From Prorocentrum cordatum (Eukaryota > Sar > Dinophyceae > Prorocentrales > Prorocentraceae): a DNA stretch of 23,824 nucleotides. The notes beneath the pieces are model-generated. The model had not been told where the DNA came from. It made no database searches and saw only the letters and a program-made list of their open reading frames with translations. Each line of letters opens with the position of its first letter. Position 1 is the first letter of the stretch. A program made the position numbers and the translations under genes. Positions 1-8,446 of the stretch are shown one piece after another. The stretch lies in the NCBI GenBank assembly GCA_963575745.1, contig CAUYUJ010015508.1, positions 304,855 to 328,678 of the forward strand, written 5' to 3'.

Positions 1-276
1 TCGCAGCTTCTACTACCCCCAGATTGGCATAAACAAGGGGTCGGCGGTGTGGCGTAAGCCTAAGAATCAGAGGCAGCACAGCGTGGGATGAGGATTCCCC
101 GCTGCAGTGTCCCGGCGGAGAACAGCGGGTCACGCCAGGAGGCCGCGAGGAGCACATCCACCTCCACGCCCATATCCTCCTTGACGTCCACCACCTCATC
201 CTCCTCCGTCTTCCGCAACAAGCACCTGCTCGTGCACCTTCTCAAGCAGCACCACCCTGGCATCCCCCTCCCCATT
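1..276. other. Non-coding, no recognised feature
   Basis: Mixed-composition sequence with no reading frame that looks like protein. Short frames on both strands run into the neighbouring CTC microsatellite, where they become Leu-rich or Arg-rich purely from the repeat. I see nothing else here. Confidence 0.5.
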
Positions 277-385
277 GTCCTCCTCCTCCTCCTCCTCCTG
301 GCCATCCTGGTCCTCATTTTCCTCCTCTTCCTCCTGTTCGTCCTCCTCCTCCTCGTCCCGCTGCTCCTCCTAGTCCTGCTGCAAA
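277..385. repeat. Interrupted CTC/CCT microsatellite
   Basis: A pyrimidine-rich run built from CTC and TCC triplets with scattered interruptions. It gives poly-Leu on the plus strand and poly-Arg on the minus strand in frames that have no other protein character. Confidence 0.85.
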
Positions 386-736
386 GAAGCTTGCACACGA
401 GTGCGCGGCGACCTTACGCGGTGGCTCACGCAGGCCTCCGACGCGGCAGACTGCATGAATAAGACGGCGCCGATGCACCTACTTCCGCGGGCAGCTTGCG
501 CGCGGGTGAACGCGCAATCGATCCCCGTGGCATCGCCCCCCAACTTCAAAGTAGGCGGTGCAACGGGCCGTTTCTGTCAAAGCCTCGTTTTCCCGTTCGG
601 GGGCGGTTAACCCACCCATCCCGCTAGCAGACCGTGGAGGCCTTGTATAAGGAATCCAGGGTCTGGAGCCCTGTCGAGATTTACTTGCGTGGAACGGGAG
701 GGGTTGAAGTTGTCCGCCCCCGATCAGTGTGAGCTC
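386..736. other. Low-repeat spacer
   Basis: Sequence of ordinary complexity between two pyrimidine-rich tracts. Reading frames are short (69 codons at most) and show no motif. No gene or element recognised. Confidence 0.45.
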
Positions 737-847
737 TCTACCCTCCCTTTGTCTCCCTTCCCTCCCCCCCTATTTCCTCCTCCTTCCCGCCTCCCTCCTC
801 CCTCCCCCCTCCCTCCCACCTCGTTCCCACCCTTCCTCCGCCTCAGA
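737..847. repeat. C/T-rich low-complexity tract
   Basis: Nearly pure pyrimidine on the plus strand, built from CCCTCC-like words. It leads directly into the 49-bp minisatellite. Confidence 0.85.
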
Positions 848-874
848 TCCCCTCGAGGAGGACGGCAGGTGACC

Positions 875-2045
875 GCTGCGGTTGCGGTTGCGCGCCCGCG
901 GGCGGGCTACGATGTGTCGCCCAGTTGCGGTTGCGGTTGCGCGCCCGCGGGAGGGTCGAAATGTGTCGCCCAGTTGCGGTTGCGCGTCCGCGGGCGGGTT
1001 GAAATGTGTCGCCTAGTTGCGGTTGCGGTTGCGCGCCCGCGGGCGGGTTGAAATGTGTCGCCCAATTGCAGTTGCGGTTGCGCGCCCGCGGGCGGGTCGA
1101 AATGTGTCCCAGTTGCGGTTGCGGTTGCGCGCCCGGGCGGGGGTGCGTTGCGGTTGCGGTTGCGCGCCCGCGGGCGGGTCGAAATGTGCGCCCAGTTGCG
1201 GTTGCGGTTGCGCAAAATGTGTCGCCCAGTTGAAATGTGTCGCCCAGTGCGGTTGCGGTTGCGCGCCGCGGGCGGGTCGAAATGTGTCGCCCAGTGCGGT
1301 TGCGGTTGCGCGCCCGCGGGCGGGTCGAAAAATGTGTCGCCCAATTGCGGTTGCGGTTGCGCGCCCGCGGGCGGGTTGAAATGTGTCGCCCGGTTGCGGT
1401 TGCCTGCCCGCGGGCGGGTTGAAATGTGTCGCCCAGGTGCAGTTGCGGTTGCGCGCCCGCGGGCGGGTCGAAATGTGGCGCCCAGTTGCGGTTGCGGTTG
1501 CGCGCCCGCAGCCGGGTTGAAATGTGTCGCCCAGTTGCGGTTGCGCGCCCGCGGGCGGGTCGAAATGTGTCGCCTAAGCTCGGTTGCTGTTGCGCGCCCG
1601 TGGGCGGGTCGAAATGTGTCGCCCAGTTGCGGTTGCACTTGCGCGCCCGCGGACGGGTCGAAATGTGTCGCGTAGGTGCGGTTGCGGTTGCGCACCCGCG
1701 GGCGGGTTGAAATGTGTCGCCCAGTTGCGGTTGCGCGCCCGCGGGCGGGTTGAAATGTGTCGCCCATGTGCACGTGTTGTTGCGCGCCCGCGGGCGGGTC
1801 GAAATGTGTCGCCCAAGTGCGGTTGCGGTTGCCTGCCCGCGGGCGGGTTGAAATGTGTCGCCCAGTTGCGGTTGCGCGCCCGCGGGCGGGTTGAAATGTG
1901 TCGCCCAGGTTCACTTGTTGCGCGCCCGCGGGCAGGTCGAAATGTGCCGCCCAAGTGCGGTTGCGGTTGCCTGCCCGCGGGCGGGTCGAAATGTGTCGCC
2001 CAGTTGCGGTTGCGCGCCCGCGGGCGGTTTGAAATGTGTTGTTCA
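875..2045. repeat. 49-bp GC-rich minisatellite, about 24 copies
   Basis: The unit contains the invariant block AAATGTGTCGCCCAG, one to three GTTGCG hexamers and the palindrome GCCCGCGGGC. The full unit is 49 bp. A common 43-bp variant lacks one GTTGCG hexamer, and some copies are shorter. I count about 24 AAATGTG blocks by eye. Because 49 is not a multiple of three, the reading frame rotates from copy to copy. The minus strand has no stop in any of the three frames, so a 391-codon open frame results. That frame, and the shorter ones on the plus strand, are by-products of the repeat. CpG content is very high. Confidence 0.95.
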
Positions 2046-2067
2046 AGGTGCCCTCCTGACGTTCAGA

Positions 2068-2097
2068 CAATGAATCAGTCAATCAATCAGTCAGTCA
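2068..2097. repeat. Short AATC/AGTC tetranucleotide repeat
   Basis: About seven tetranucleotide units (ATCAGTCAATCAATCAGTCA core) lie between the minisatellite and the 3' side of the minus-strand gene. Confidence 0.75.
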
Positions 2098-2195
2098 CCG
2101 GCGGGCACGGAATTTCACCTGGCTCCGAGAGGAACAGAAGATTTGGGCATCTTCGGCCTCTCTCGGAACGCCTCTCGGAGGTCTCTTGAGGCCTC

Positions 2196-2298
2196 TCAGA
2201 GGCCTCTTGGGCACGAGAGACGGAATAGGGCATCGAACGTAGCTTGAGCACCGCCAACATCGGTCGTCTCGATAAGCAAGGAAGGCAAGGAGAAGGAG

Positions 2299-2333
<35 letters not shown>

Positions 2334-3971
2334 GACAGAGGAGGAGGAGGAGGAGGAGGAGGAGGAGGAGGAGGAGGAGAGGCAAGGCTCTAAGACGGAC
2401 TCTCGCTTCATCCCACCTGCCGGCTTTGCTCTCCCAACTTTGCGCGGCTCATCAATCATCCCTGTACTGGCACCCACGAGCGTCGCCTGGCTAGCTGCTG
2501 AGACATAGATACGCATTGGAACCCGTAATCTGCCCGATGGTGCCGCTATAGCCACCGCCGCACCCATCCCCACAGGCTGGAGTCGGAGCCCCGTGTCGGT
2601 GGACGCGTTCGAGTCGACGTCCGAGCTCCCCAGAAATTGCGCTATCAAGTTGGCTGGACCACTAAGATTGCCAAAGATGTGCGGGTCGATTCTTGTCAAA
2701 GCACCTAGCACCATGGGCAGATGAGCAATGTCATGCCTATGCAGTCGCCTCTGCTGGCGCAAGTCGGGCGGGATCGCCAGAGCAAACCAATCTTCGCTTG
2801 CAATAATACTCAGGCTGTCGTTGCTCACGGTGCGTCTGAAAGCTCGCCGTGGCTCTGCGGAGCCCACGCTGTGAAACTCGTCGTCGGTTTCGCCGCTGGG
2901 AAATCGGTCTGGGGGAAGGACTAGGGGGGCGTCGTCCAATCCGTCTGGGGCCGCTGCGGCTGCAGAGGAGCCGCGAGTTGTGGAGCCAGGGTCAGAAGCA
3001 CCGACCTGCTGGGGAACGGACGACAGTTCAACGCCTGGTAACCCAAACAAGCCCGTGCTCCTTGGCGAAGACCTCTGAGCGGAGCTTACCGACAACTCAT
3101 CGTCCAACGATGCATGCAGATGCTCGATGCACGCGCCTGGTAATTGCACAGCGCGGGGCTCTTCCGCCCGCGCAGGCTCGACTTCGAAGAACCCCGCATC
3201 CGCGCCAGAATTCGCCTCATCCTCGAGGCGGTCTAATACATCAATCGTGTGGCCCACACATGACGGAAGAACTTCGATACGGCACGCTAGAGAATCATCG
3301 CCCCCAAAAAGCACAACTCCAGCCAAACACGTCACTCCGTGCGCCTCGTTTACTTCCGCGCTGTCGAACGCTACTGTGGCGCGGCGCCTATGACTACGCA
3401 ATCGCAATCTGACAAAAACTGCCGCAGTGCCAACAACCAACAAAAGAGGCGATGCCTTGATTGCAGCATCAGCATGACCACTTTTAGAAGACGCGCAAAT
3501 GCAAATGCACGCCACCACGAACATACAACCACTGACCGAGGCCAACATTCGTTGATGATCAAGCATTGGGCTTGTGAAAAACCACGCCAGGGACGTTAAG
3601 ACAAGATCGACTGTGGCTTCAGGATGTGGTTCCAAGAATATCGGCAAGCCCACCAAACTGCGAACACTGAACCCCGCTGCTATGAGGATCAAAATCACTC
3701 CTTCGGTCACTTCGGGGCGGACGAGGCATGCCTGGACATCCGAAAGGAATGTCGGCGCACGTCCCACAAGCACCAGATAATACACCGACACCAGAGCGGC
3801 CGCACAAAGACCAATTCCAGCCACCGGCGGGACCCCTGCAACGTCATAGTCTCGGTTGACACTCCCGAGACTAACGCACAGACATACAGGAAAAAATGCA
3901 TAAAGAAGCCAATCTCGCCTTACGCGATGCTTTGCGTCTTGGACAGCTCTGCCAAGAGCTTCATCCAACAT
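2196..3971 (-). CDS. Intronless multi-pass membrane protein, unrecognised family
   Basis: This is the one intact gene-like reading frame. The frame opens at 3992 only with TTG; the first ATG is at 3971, giving 591 residues, and it lies 55 bases inside a spliced-leader relic. From that ATG, hydrophobic segments sit near residues 21-36, 46-69, 91-111, 119-133 (weak), 141-160 and 171-188, so about six membrane passes. A basic patch (RLRLRSHRRR) follows and then a polar tail of about 390 residues. The tail has a PKA-like RRTVS site near residue 380 and a poly-Ser run near 532-558 encoded by a GGA microsatellite. Six helices plus a cytosolic tail recall class III cyclases or channels, but no catalytic motif or pore is visible, so no function is assigned. 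Base composition is more balanced than in the flanks. The C-terminal ~60 residues may be acquired repeat sequence. Confidence 0.75.
2294..2385. repeat. GGA microsatellite inside the 3' end of the membrane-protein gene
   Basis: A (GGA)n run with a few interruptions. On the minus strand it reads TCC, giving about 25 serines in the frame of the membrane protein. It may be a recent expansion, or it may mark where the original coding end was lost. Confidence 0.9.
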
Positions 3972-4025
3972 GTTTAGCCAAACAATACACAACTAAAGAA
4001 CTGGTACGTATGGCTAGGCAGACAG

Positions 4026-4040
4026 CCGGGGACAAAATGA
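4026..4040 (-). other. Second, 5'-truncated spliced-leader relic
   Basis: Read on the minus strand, this 15-nt segment lies immediately 3' of the full-length relic and shares CATTTTG plus scattered positions (about 10 of 15) with leader positions 8-22. The missing first part is what results when the AG inside the old relic's CCGTAG is used as the trans-splice acceptor. Taken alone the match is weak; its exact adjacency and register make it credible. Confidence 0.55.
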
Positions 4041-4062
4041 CCTGAGCCCAAATGCCTACGGA
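4041..4062 (-). other. Dinoflagellate spliced-leader relic
   Basis: On the minus strand this 22-nt segment begins TCCGTAGGCATTTGGGC. It matches the conserved dinoflagellate leader (DCCGTAGCC, then ATTTTGGCTCAAG) at 19 of 22 positions; the differences fall at positions 8, 14 and 21. It lies 70 bases upstream of the ATG of the membrane-protein gene and in the same direction, as expected if a trans-spliced mRNA was reverse-transcribed and inserted here. The leader sequence is recalled from established knowledge, not looked up. Confidence 0.82.
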
Positions 4063-4410
4063 CCGTGAATTATGATTTTACTGAAGGGCCATGGTAGCGC
4101 TTTAATCAAAATCGACTAAGGGATGGAGCTCCCATCGGGGTTCGGGATGTGCTGGGATTCGGGCTCGACTGGGGTCAGATCAGGGTCAAGGTCAGGACTG
4201 GGACTGAGTTTTAGCAGCGCCGCCAGTATTCGAAATCATCTGCTCGAGCCTCAGAATGTACATCTTCGTGGATGTTCATCCGATGTCACTAATCAATGGG
4301 CATGGGATTAAGCCTGAGCCCTGAACTCGCGAAGAAGGAGACAGTAAAGCCGCTGTGTACCGCATGTGCTGTTGGGTGGGGCGGCAAGCCCTCGGCTTGA
4401 GAAGCAGAAC
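4063..4410. other. Spacer upstream of the membrane-protein gene
   Basis: Balanced composition with no convincing gene. A short run at about 4165-4205 repeats GGTCAGG-like words. This stretch should hold any promoter for the minus-strand gene, but I see no recognisable element. Confidence 0.4.
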
Positions 4411-4484
4411 GTGGCTACCTACCAAACCAGCCCCATCCAACCCGAAGTCGCCGTTCGGCCCGTCGATCTCCAGTGGGGGGGGGA
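4411..4484 (+). repeat. Dispersed ~70-bp motif, copy 1
   Basis: Contains CTACCTACCAAACCAGCCCC, then CCAACCCGAAG and a terminal CCAGTGGGG. The same order of words recurs at 4520-4596 and 6683-6765 on the opposite strand, and in looser form at 4878-4960. Confidence 0.6.
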
Positions 4485-4519
4485 TGCCTGAACATTCAGA
4501 AACACAACACAGAAAACAC

Positions 4520-4596
4520 ACCCCAACCCGAAGTCTAGTGGTGGTCTGGGGCCTTCGGGTTGCACGGGGGTGGTGTGGGAAGTACCCATCGGTCGG
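4520..4596 (-). repeat. Dispersed ~70-bp motif, copy 2
   Basis: On the minus strand it reads CACACCACCCCCGTGCAACC, then CGAAGGCCCC. It shares the ACC-rich start and the CAACCCGAAGGCCCC core with the copy at 6683-6765. The orientation is opposite to copy 1, about 40 bp away. Confidence 0.55.
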
Positions 4597-4767
4597 AAGA
4601 AGTAGGTAGACACATGAAGTTGGTAGGCGTTGAAAGCAGATCGGGCTTCTGCCCGTCCCCTAAGGAGGACGGAACATGTGAAGCCACTCGGCCATTGAAG
4701 TAGGAAAAGGCTGAAAGTAGATCGGAATCTGGGACTCCCAAAACACCTACTGCCAACGACCGATGGG
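4585..4767. repeat. 183-bp segment bounded by short inverted repeats
   Basis: CCCATCGGTCG at 4585-4595 is the exact reverse complement of 4757-4767, and a GTAGGT word lies just inside each arm. Inside, two imperfect tandem copies near 4612 and 4694 share a GAAAGNAGATCGG core. It could be a small foldback or MITE remnant. The arms are short, so chance is possible. Confidence 0.35.
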
Positions 4768-4877
4768 CAAGTGGGATAAGCCACGGCGTGCGTTCTCTTG
4801 CGCGGGCGAAGGGCCTCGAGGCCCCCGAGCAACCCACCCTGGAGTAGAGCCGACGCGCGCAGAGTAGTCTGGTGCCC

Positions 4878-4960
4878 GTGGGAGGAGCCCATGGGGAGGA
4901 TGTGGCCACCCACCAGACCACCCCAACCCCGCCCGACGACCCGAACTTCGGGTTGTGGGG
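4878..4960 (+). repeat. Dispersed ~70-bp motif, copy 3 (divergent)
   Basis: Contains CCACCCACCAGACCACCCCA, then CCCGAACTTCGGGTTG. The ACC-rich start followed by CCGAA matches the other copies, but this is the most divergent of the four. Confidence 0.45.
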
Positions 4961-5039
4961 GTTACGGACCTCATGTGCGCGTGTTTCCCAGCATCCTGAG
5001 TGGGGCTGCTGTTTTATCTTCCCTCTTCCCTCTCGACCT

Positions 5040-5215
5040 CACCACTAACGCGCACACTCACACACTCATATCACCATCAGCACCATCATCACCATCACCA
5101 CATCCTGATCACCAGTTACACACTCAATCACAATCACACGACCACTCTCATCCACTCATAACGTACGCACTCACTCTCCCACTCGCTCACTCACTTATCC
5201 TGAATGGTTAACTCA
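5040..5215. repeat. CAC/ATC and CACT low-complexity tract
   Basis: Starts as CACACTCACACACTC, passes through interrupted ATCACC triplets, and ends as CACTCACTCNCCCACTCGCT-type tetranucleotides. An open frame across it is a by-product of the repeat. Confidence 0.8.
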
Positions 5216-5229
5216 CTCACCCATAACTG

Positions 5230-5935
5230 CTACTGAACAAATTGTGAAGAGGTCTCAGGCGGGAACCATTTCCTTATGGGGCTCGTGGGTCACGCTCCTA
5301 ATCCGAACGGGTCATCGCAACCCTTTAACTGTCGTCACGCTTGGTCTTCCCAAGCCTGAATACGCAGGAAGTCTCGAACGGGAGCCTCGTCTGTAAGTGA
5401 ACTGTGAGGAAGTATCAAGCGGGAGCCCCCTCTTTATGGGGCCCACACCCCATGTGACTAATCCGAACGGGTCATCGGGACCTTGAGATTGTCCTCACCT
5501 CTGGCCTCCCCAAGCCTGAATGTGGAGGAAGTCTCGAGCGGGACCCGTGCCTGTGAGTGATTTGCGAGGAAGTTTCTGGCGGGAGCCTCTTCCCTATGTG
5601 GCCAATAGTTTTTGGTTATCAATCCGAGCGGGTCGTCGGGACCCTGTAACCGTCGTCATGTGAAGGCCCTTGAGGCCGAAATATGGAGAAAGTTTCGAAC
5701 GGGAGCCTCGTCCGCGAGCGAGTTGCGAGGAAATATCAGGCGGGAACCCCCCCTGTGGGGCCCGCAGTTCATATTATGTCTCCGACCGGGCAATCCGAAA
5801 CCTGCAGCTGTCGTCACGCATGGCCTTTTCCGAGCTCGGGTATGGAGAAAACCTCAAGCGGGAGCCTCGTCCGTGTGAGATTCGCAAGGAAGTCTCAGGC
5901 GGGAGCCCCCTCCTTGCGGGGCCCGCGCCACGTGC
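5230..5935 (+). repeat. 160-bp tandem repeat, about 4.4 copies
   Basis: The landmark CARGCGGGARCC recurs at 5256, 5416, 5576, 5737 and 5896, so the period is 159-161 bp. Copies have diverged noticeably; I estimate a quarter or so of positions by eye. Within each unit a related word (AAGTYTCGARCGGGAGCC) occurs about 45 bp before the landmark, so the unit contains an older half-repeat. The period is not a multiple of three, and no frame is conserved between copies. Confidence 0.88.
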
Positions 5936-5996
5936 ATGCGGAACATGCTGAGCCCTGCGGCCGCCGCCGCGAGAGTTCCTGAAGCGAGGGCCGTTG

Positions 5997-6104
5997 ATGT
6001 CCGTACAAAAGGCGCTCCTGGAGTTCGACAAGAGAGCCGAAAGCTCCAGGGCACAGGCGGAGCAACTCGCGGAAGAACTGGGCTTCGTGCTGCCTCCCGC
6101 CTGA
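5997..6104 (+). other. 35-codon helix-forming reading frame, possible gene fragment
   Basis: From the ATG at 5997 to TGA at 6102 the frame encodes a peptide beginning MSVQKALLEFDKRAESSRAQ. It has Leu/Ala heptad-like spacing and ends in a Pro-rich tail. Its residue mix is far more protein-like than that of neighbouring frames, but it is preceded in frame by a stop and is very short. It may be the last coding piece of a broken coiled-coil gene, or chance. Confidence 0.25.
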
Positions 6105-6339
6105 AGGCGGGTGCGCCCCACTCGAAGCCCGCGGAGTTGTCCCAACAACTTGGTCTCGCGCGCCAGCGGCTCGCGGGGTTGCCCCAGCGGCCTGGCCCGC
6201 GGGGTTGCCCCCACGGCTGCGCGATGTGGCCACTCGAGAATGCACCCGTGCTGGCCGAAGTGGCGACGGCGCCAAGGAAAATCGGCATGCGCGCCCATGC
6301 CAGGAGGAAGGAGGTGTGCGCGAGGAGAACGGGCGGAGT

Positions 6340-6600
6340 GGCGATGAGGAAGGGGAGAGGGAGGAGGAGGTGGAGGAGGAGGAGAACAAGGACGAGGAGG
6401 GGGAACATGAGGAGAGGGAGGGGGAGGAGGAGGCGGAGGAGGAGGACGAAGAGGAGGAGCAGGAGAGGGAGGAGGAGGAGGAGGAGGAGGAAGAACAAAA
6501 CCAGAATAAGAAACGCAACGAGCAGGACGAGGATGACCTTAGAAGGAGGATGAGGAGAAGGAGAAGGAGGAGGAGGACGAGGAGGAGGAGGACGCGGCGG
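6340..6600. repeat. Interrupted GAG/GGA microsatellite
   Basis: Purine-rich triplets with many interruptions. On the plus strand one frame reads as a Glu-rich then Arg-rich peptide, and on the minus strand as Leu or Ser runs. These are repeat translations, not genes. Confidence 0.9.
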
Positions 6601-7328
6601 TCGGAAGGTCTCCGCCAGTCGAAGAAGAAAAGGGCGAGGGGCAAGATGAGTAAATTCTCATGCGGGGTCCTACCGTGGGAGTAATTCAATACTCCCCGAT
6701 CCCCACTGGAAGTGGAGGGCAACATTGGGGCCTTCGGGCTGGGTTGGGGTGGTTTGCTGGGTGGTGAGGATGGGCGGCGAAACAGCGTGCACCACCGTAT
6801 GCAGTGGCAGTGGCTCGACGATGGCAAGAGAGTGGCACCACCGCCCTGCGCCACCACCTTCCCCACGCTTCAACCTGGCACACGCTGACCTGGATTAGGG
6901 ATCCGTGGATCTGGCGCGTGGGCATCAAATCCTCCGATAACGGAACGCAACTCCCGAAACGTGAAGCCCATGGCGCCCGATTTGGCGACGATGCGCGCCT
7001 GTGCGGTATGTAAACCGGCCCCGTTCGTCTTGGCTCGGTCTTGGGCCGTCTTCGCCCGGCATCAAATATCCTGGAGCGGGCCCTGGGGGGCAGGGAGAAG
7101 AACGACGAACAAGAGGCGAAGGAGCACGAGGAAACCATCCCTTCCGCTCCCCCGTACCATGGGTCCTACCCTTCCTCCGCTTCCCTCGCCTCCCCGCCTC
7201 GCCCCCAACACCTTGTCACCGTGCCTCCTCGGCATCCTGACTCGTGCTCCTCGTCCTTCTGCTCCCGCCGTTGGGCCGTCCTGGGCTCCCGAGTTTCCCT
7301 CGTGGAAAACGCAGGGGCCCTCCTGGGC
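6601..7328. other. Mixed spacer with one dispersed-motif copy
   Basis: Apart from the motif at 6683-6765 I recognise no gene or element. Reading frames on both strands are Pro/Arg/Ser-rich without motifs. From about 7240 the text becomes rich in TGGGCCGTCTTGG-like phrases that recur later in the window. Confidence 0.4.
6683..6765 (-). repeat. Dispersed ~70-bp motif, copy 4
   Basis: On the minus strand it reads ACCAAACCACCCCAACCCAG, then CCCGAAGGCCCC and later CCACTTCCAGTGGGG. It shares its start and its CCAGTGGGG end with copy 1, and its CCCGAAGGCCCC core with copy 2. Confidence 0.6.
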
Positions 7329-7527
7329 CGTCTGGAGCCGCTATGGTGCCCTTCTTGGTGCCCCCTTGAAGCCCTGTCGGGCCGCGGTGGAGCGATATTA
7401 TGAAGCTTCGTTCGAGCCATCTTGGGCGCCTTGGCATGACGGCCGAACAGACGATGACACGGAAATCATCGAAAATCGCTCAAGCAGCGAAGAGAAAGCC
7501 TGCGATGTCTGGCGTTCGGAAGCCTCT
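7329..7527 (+). repeat. ~199-bp direct repeat, left copy
   Basis: Starts CGTCTGGAGCCGCTATGG and runs to GGAAGCCTC. It matches 8201-8386 closely, including GACGGCCGAACAGAC and GGAAATCATCGAARATCGCT. The largest difference is an extra ~13 bp near 7378-7400. Confidence 0.88.
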
Positions 7528-7549
7528 CGAAGCCTGTCTGCTGTCCCAA

Positions 7550-8195
7550 CGGCTGCAACAACAGCATCACCAGCAGCGGCATCGACAGCGTCACTGACCA
7601 GTTCACCGATGTATGCCCCGAACGCTGCACATACAGCAGCGCCCCCTGCTGCCAAACGGCTGTAACAACAGCATCACCAACAGCGGCACCGACAGCGGAA
7701 CATGCTCCGACGGTTGCATCAACAGCAGCCTCCACTGCAGCATCGATAGCGTCACCGACAAGTTATCCGACTGCTGGCCCAAACAGCAGCGCCCACTGCA
7801 ACACCGACAGCGTCGCCGACAAGTTTACCGACTGCTGCCCGACGGCTGCAAAAACAGCATCACCAACAGAGGCACTGGCAGCAGCACCAGTTTACCGACT
7901 GGTGCTCCGACGGCTGCATCAAAAGTAGCCTCCCTTGCAGCATCGATAGCGTCACCGACAAGTCCGCCGACAGCTGGCGCGAAGGCTGCACCAACAGCAT
8001 CGCCAACAGCGGCGTCGACAGCGGCACCGACCAGTTCACCGACTGATGCCCCGACGACTGACCAGCAGCATCACCAACAGAAACAGCGGCTCCGACATAG
8101 GCACTGACCGGCTCACCGACTGTTGCTCGACGGCTGCAAACACAGAAGCCCCCGCTGCAGCACCGACAGCGTCACTGATCAGTTCAACGACTGCT
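7550..8195 (+). repeat. Degenerate Pro/Thr/Ala-coding tandem repeat
   Basis: Built from words such as CAACAGCATCACCAACAGC and CACCGACAGC. Where the frame is undisturbed it reads as Ala-Pro-Thr-Ser repeats of the SPTAAPTSSPTDAPT type (clearest near 7990-8060). Frameshifts and stops break the frame repeatedly. It may descend from an exon for a Pro/Thr-rich linker or surface repeat, or be a simple minisatellite. It lies exactly between the two ~190-bp direct repeats. Confidence 0.6.
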
Positions 8196-8200
8196 GTCTC

Positions 8201-8386
8201 CGTCTGGAGCCGATATGGAGCCCTTCTTGGTGCCCTCTTGAAGCCCAGTCGGGCGATGTAAAAAGCCTCGTTCAAGCCATCTTGGGCGCCTTGATATGAC
8301 GGCCGAACAGACAATGATACGGAAATCATCGAAGATCGCTCAAGCACCGAAGAGAAAGCCTGCGATGTCTGGCTTTCGGAAGCCTC
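8201..8386 (+). repeat. ~186-bp direct repeat, right copy
   Basis: Starts CGTCTGGAGCCGATATGG and is the partner of 7329-7527 in the same orientation, 872 bp downstream. Identity is high by eye apart from one internal gap. Confidence 0.88.
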
Positions 8387-8446
8387 CCAAAGAAGACCTG
8401 CGGACCTCCCAAGTCCAGTCGCCTCCTGGGCAGTCTTGGGAGGCAC

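Noticed and set aside
875-2045. CRISPR array
   Set aside because: Units are contiguous with no unique spacers, in a eukaryotic context.
907-2082. 391-codon open frame on the minus strand as a repeat-containing protein
   Set aside because: The 49-bp repeat simply lacks stops in all minus-strand frames and the frame has no unique sequence at either end; no start context or domain supports a gene.
6205-6684. Glu/Arg-rich acidic protein on the plus strand
   Set aside because: The sequence is the translation of an interrupted GAG microsatellite; flanking codons show no protein character.
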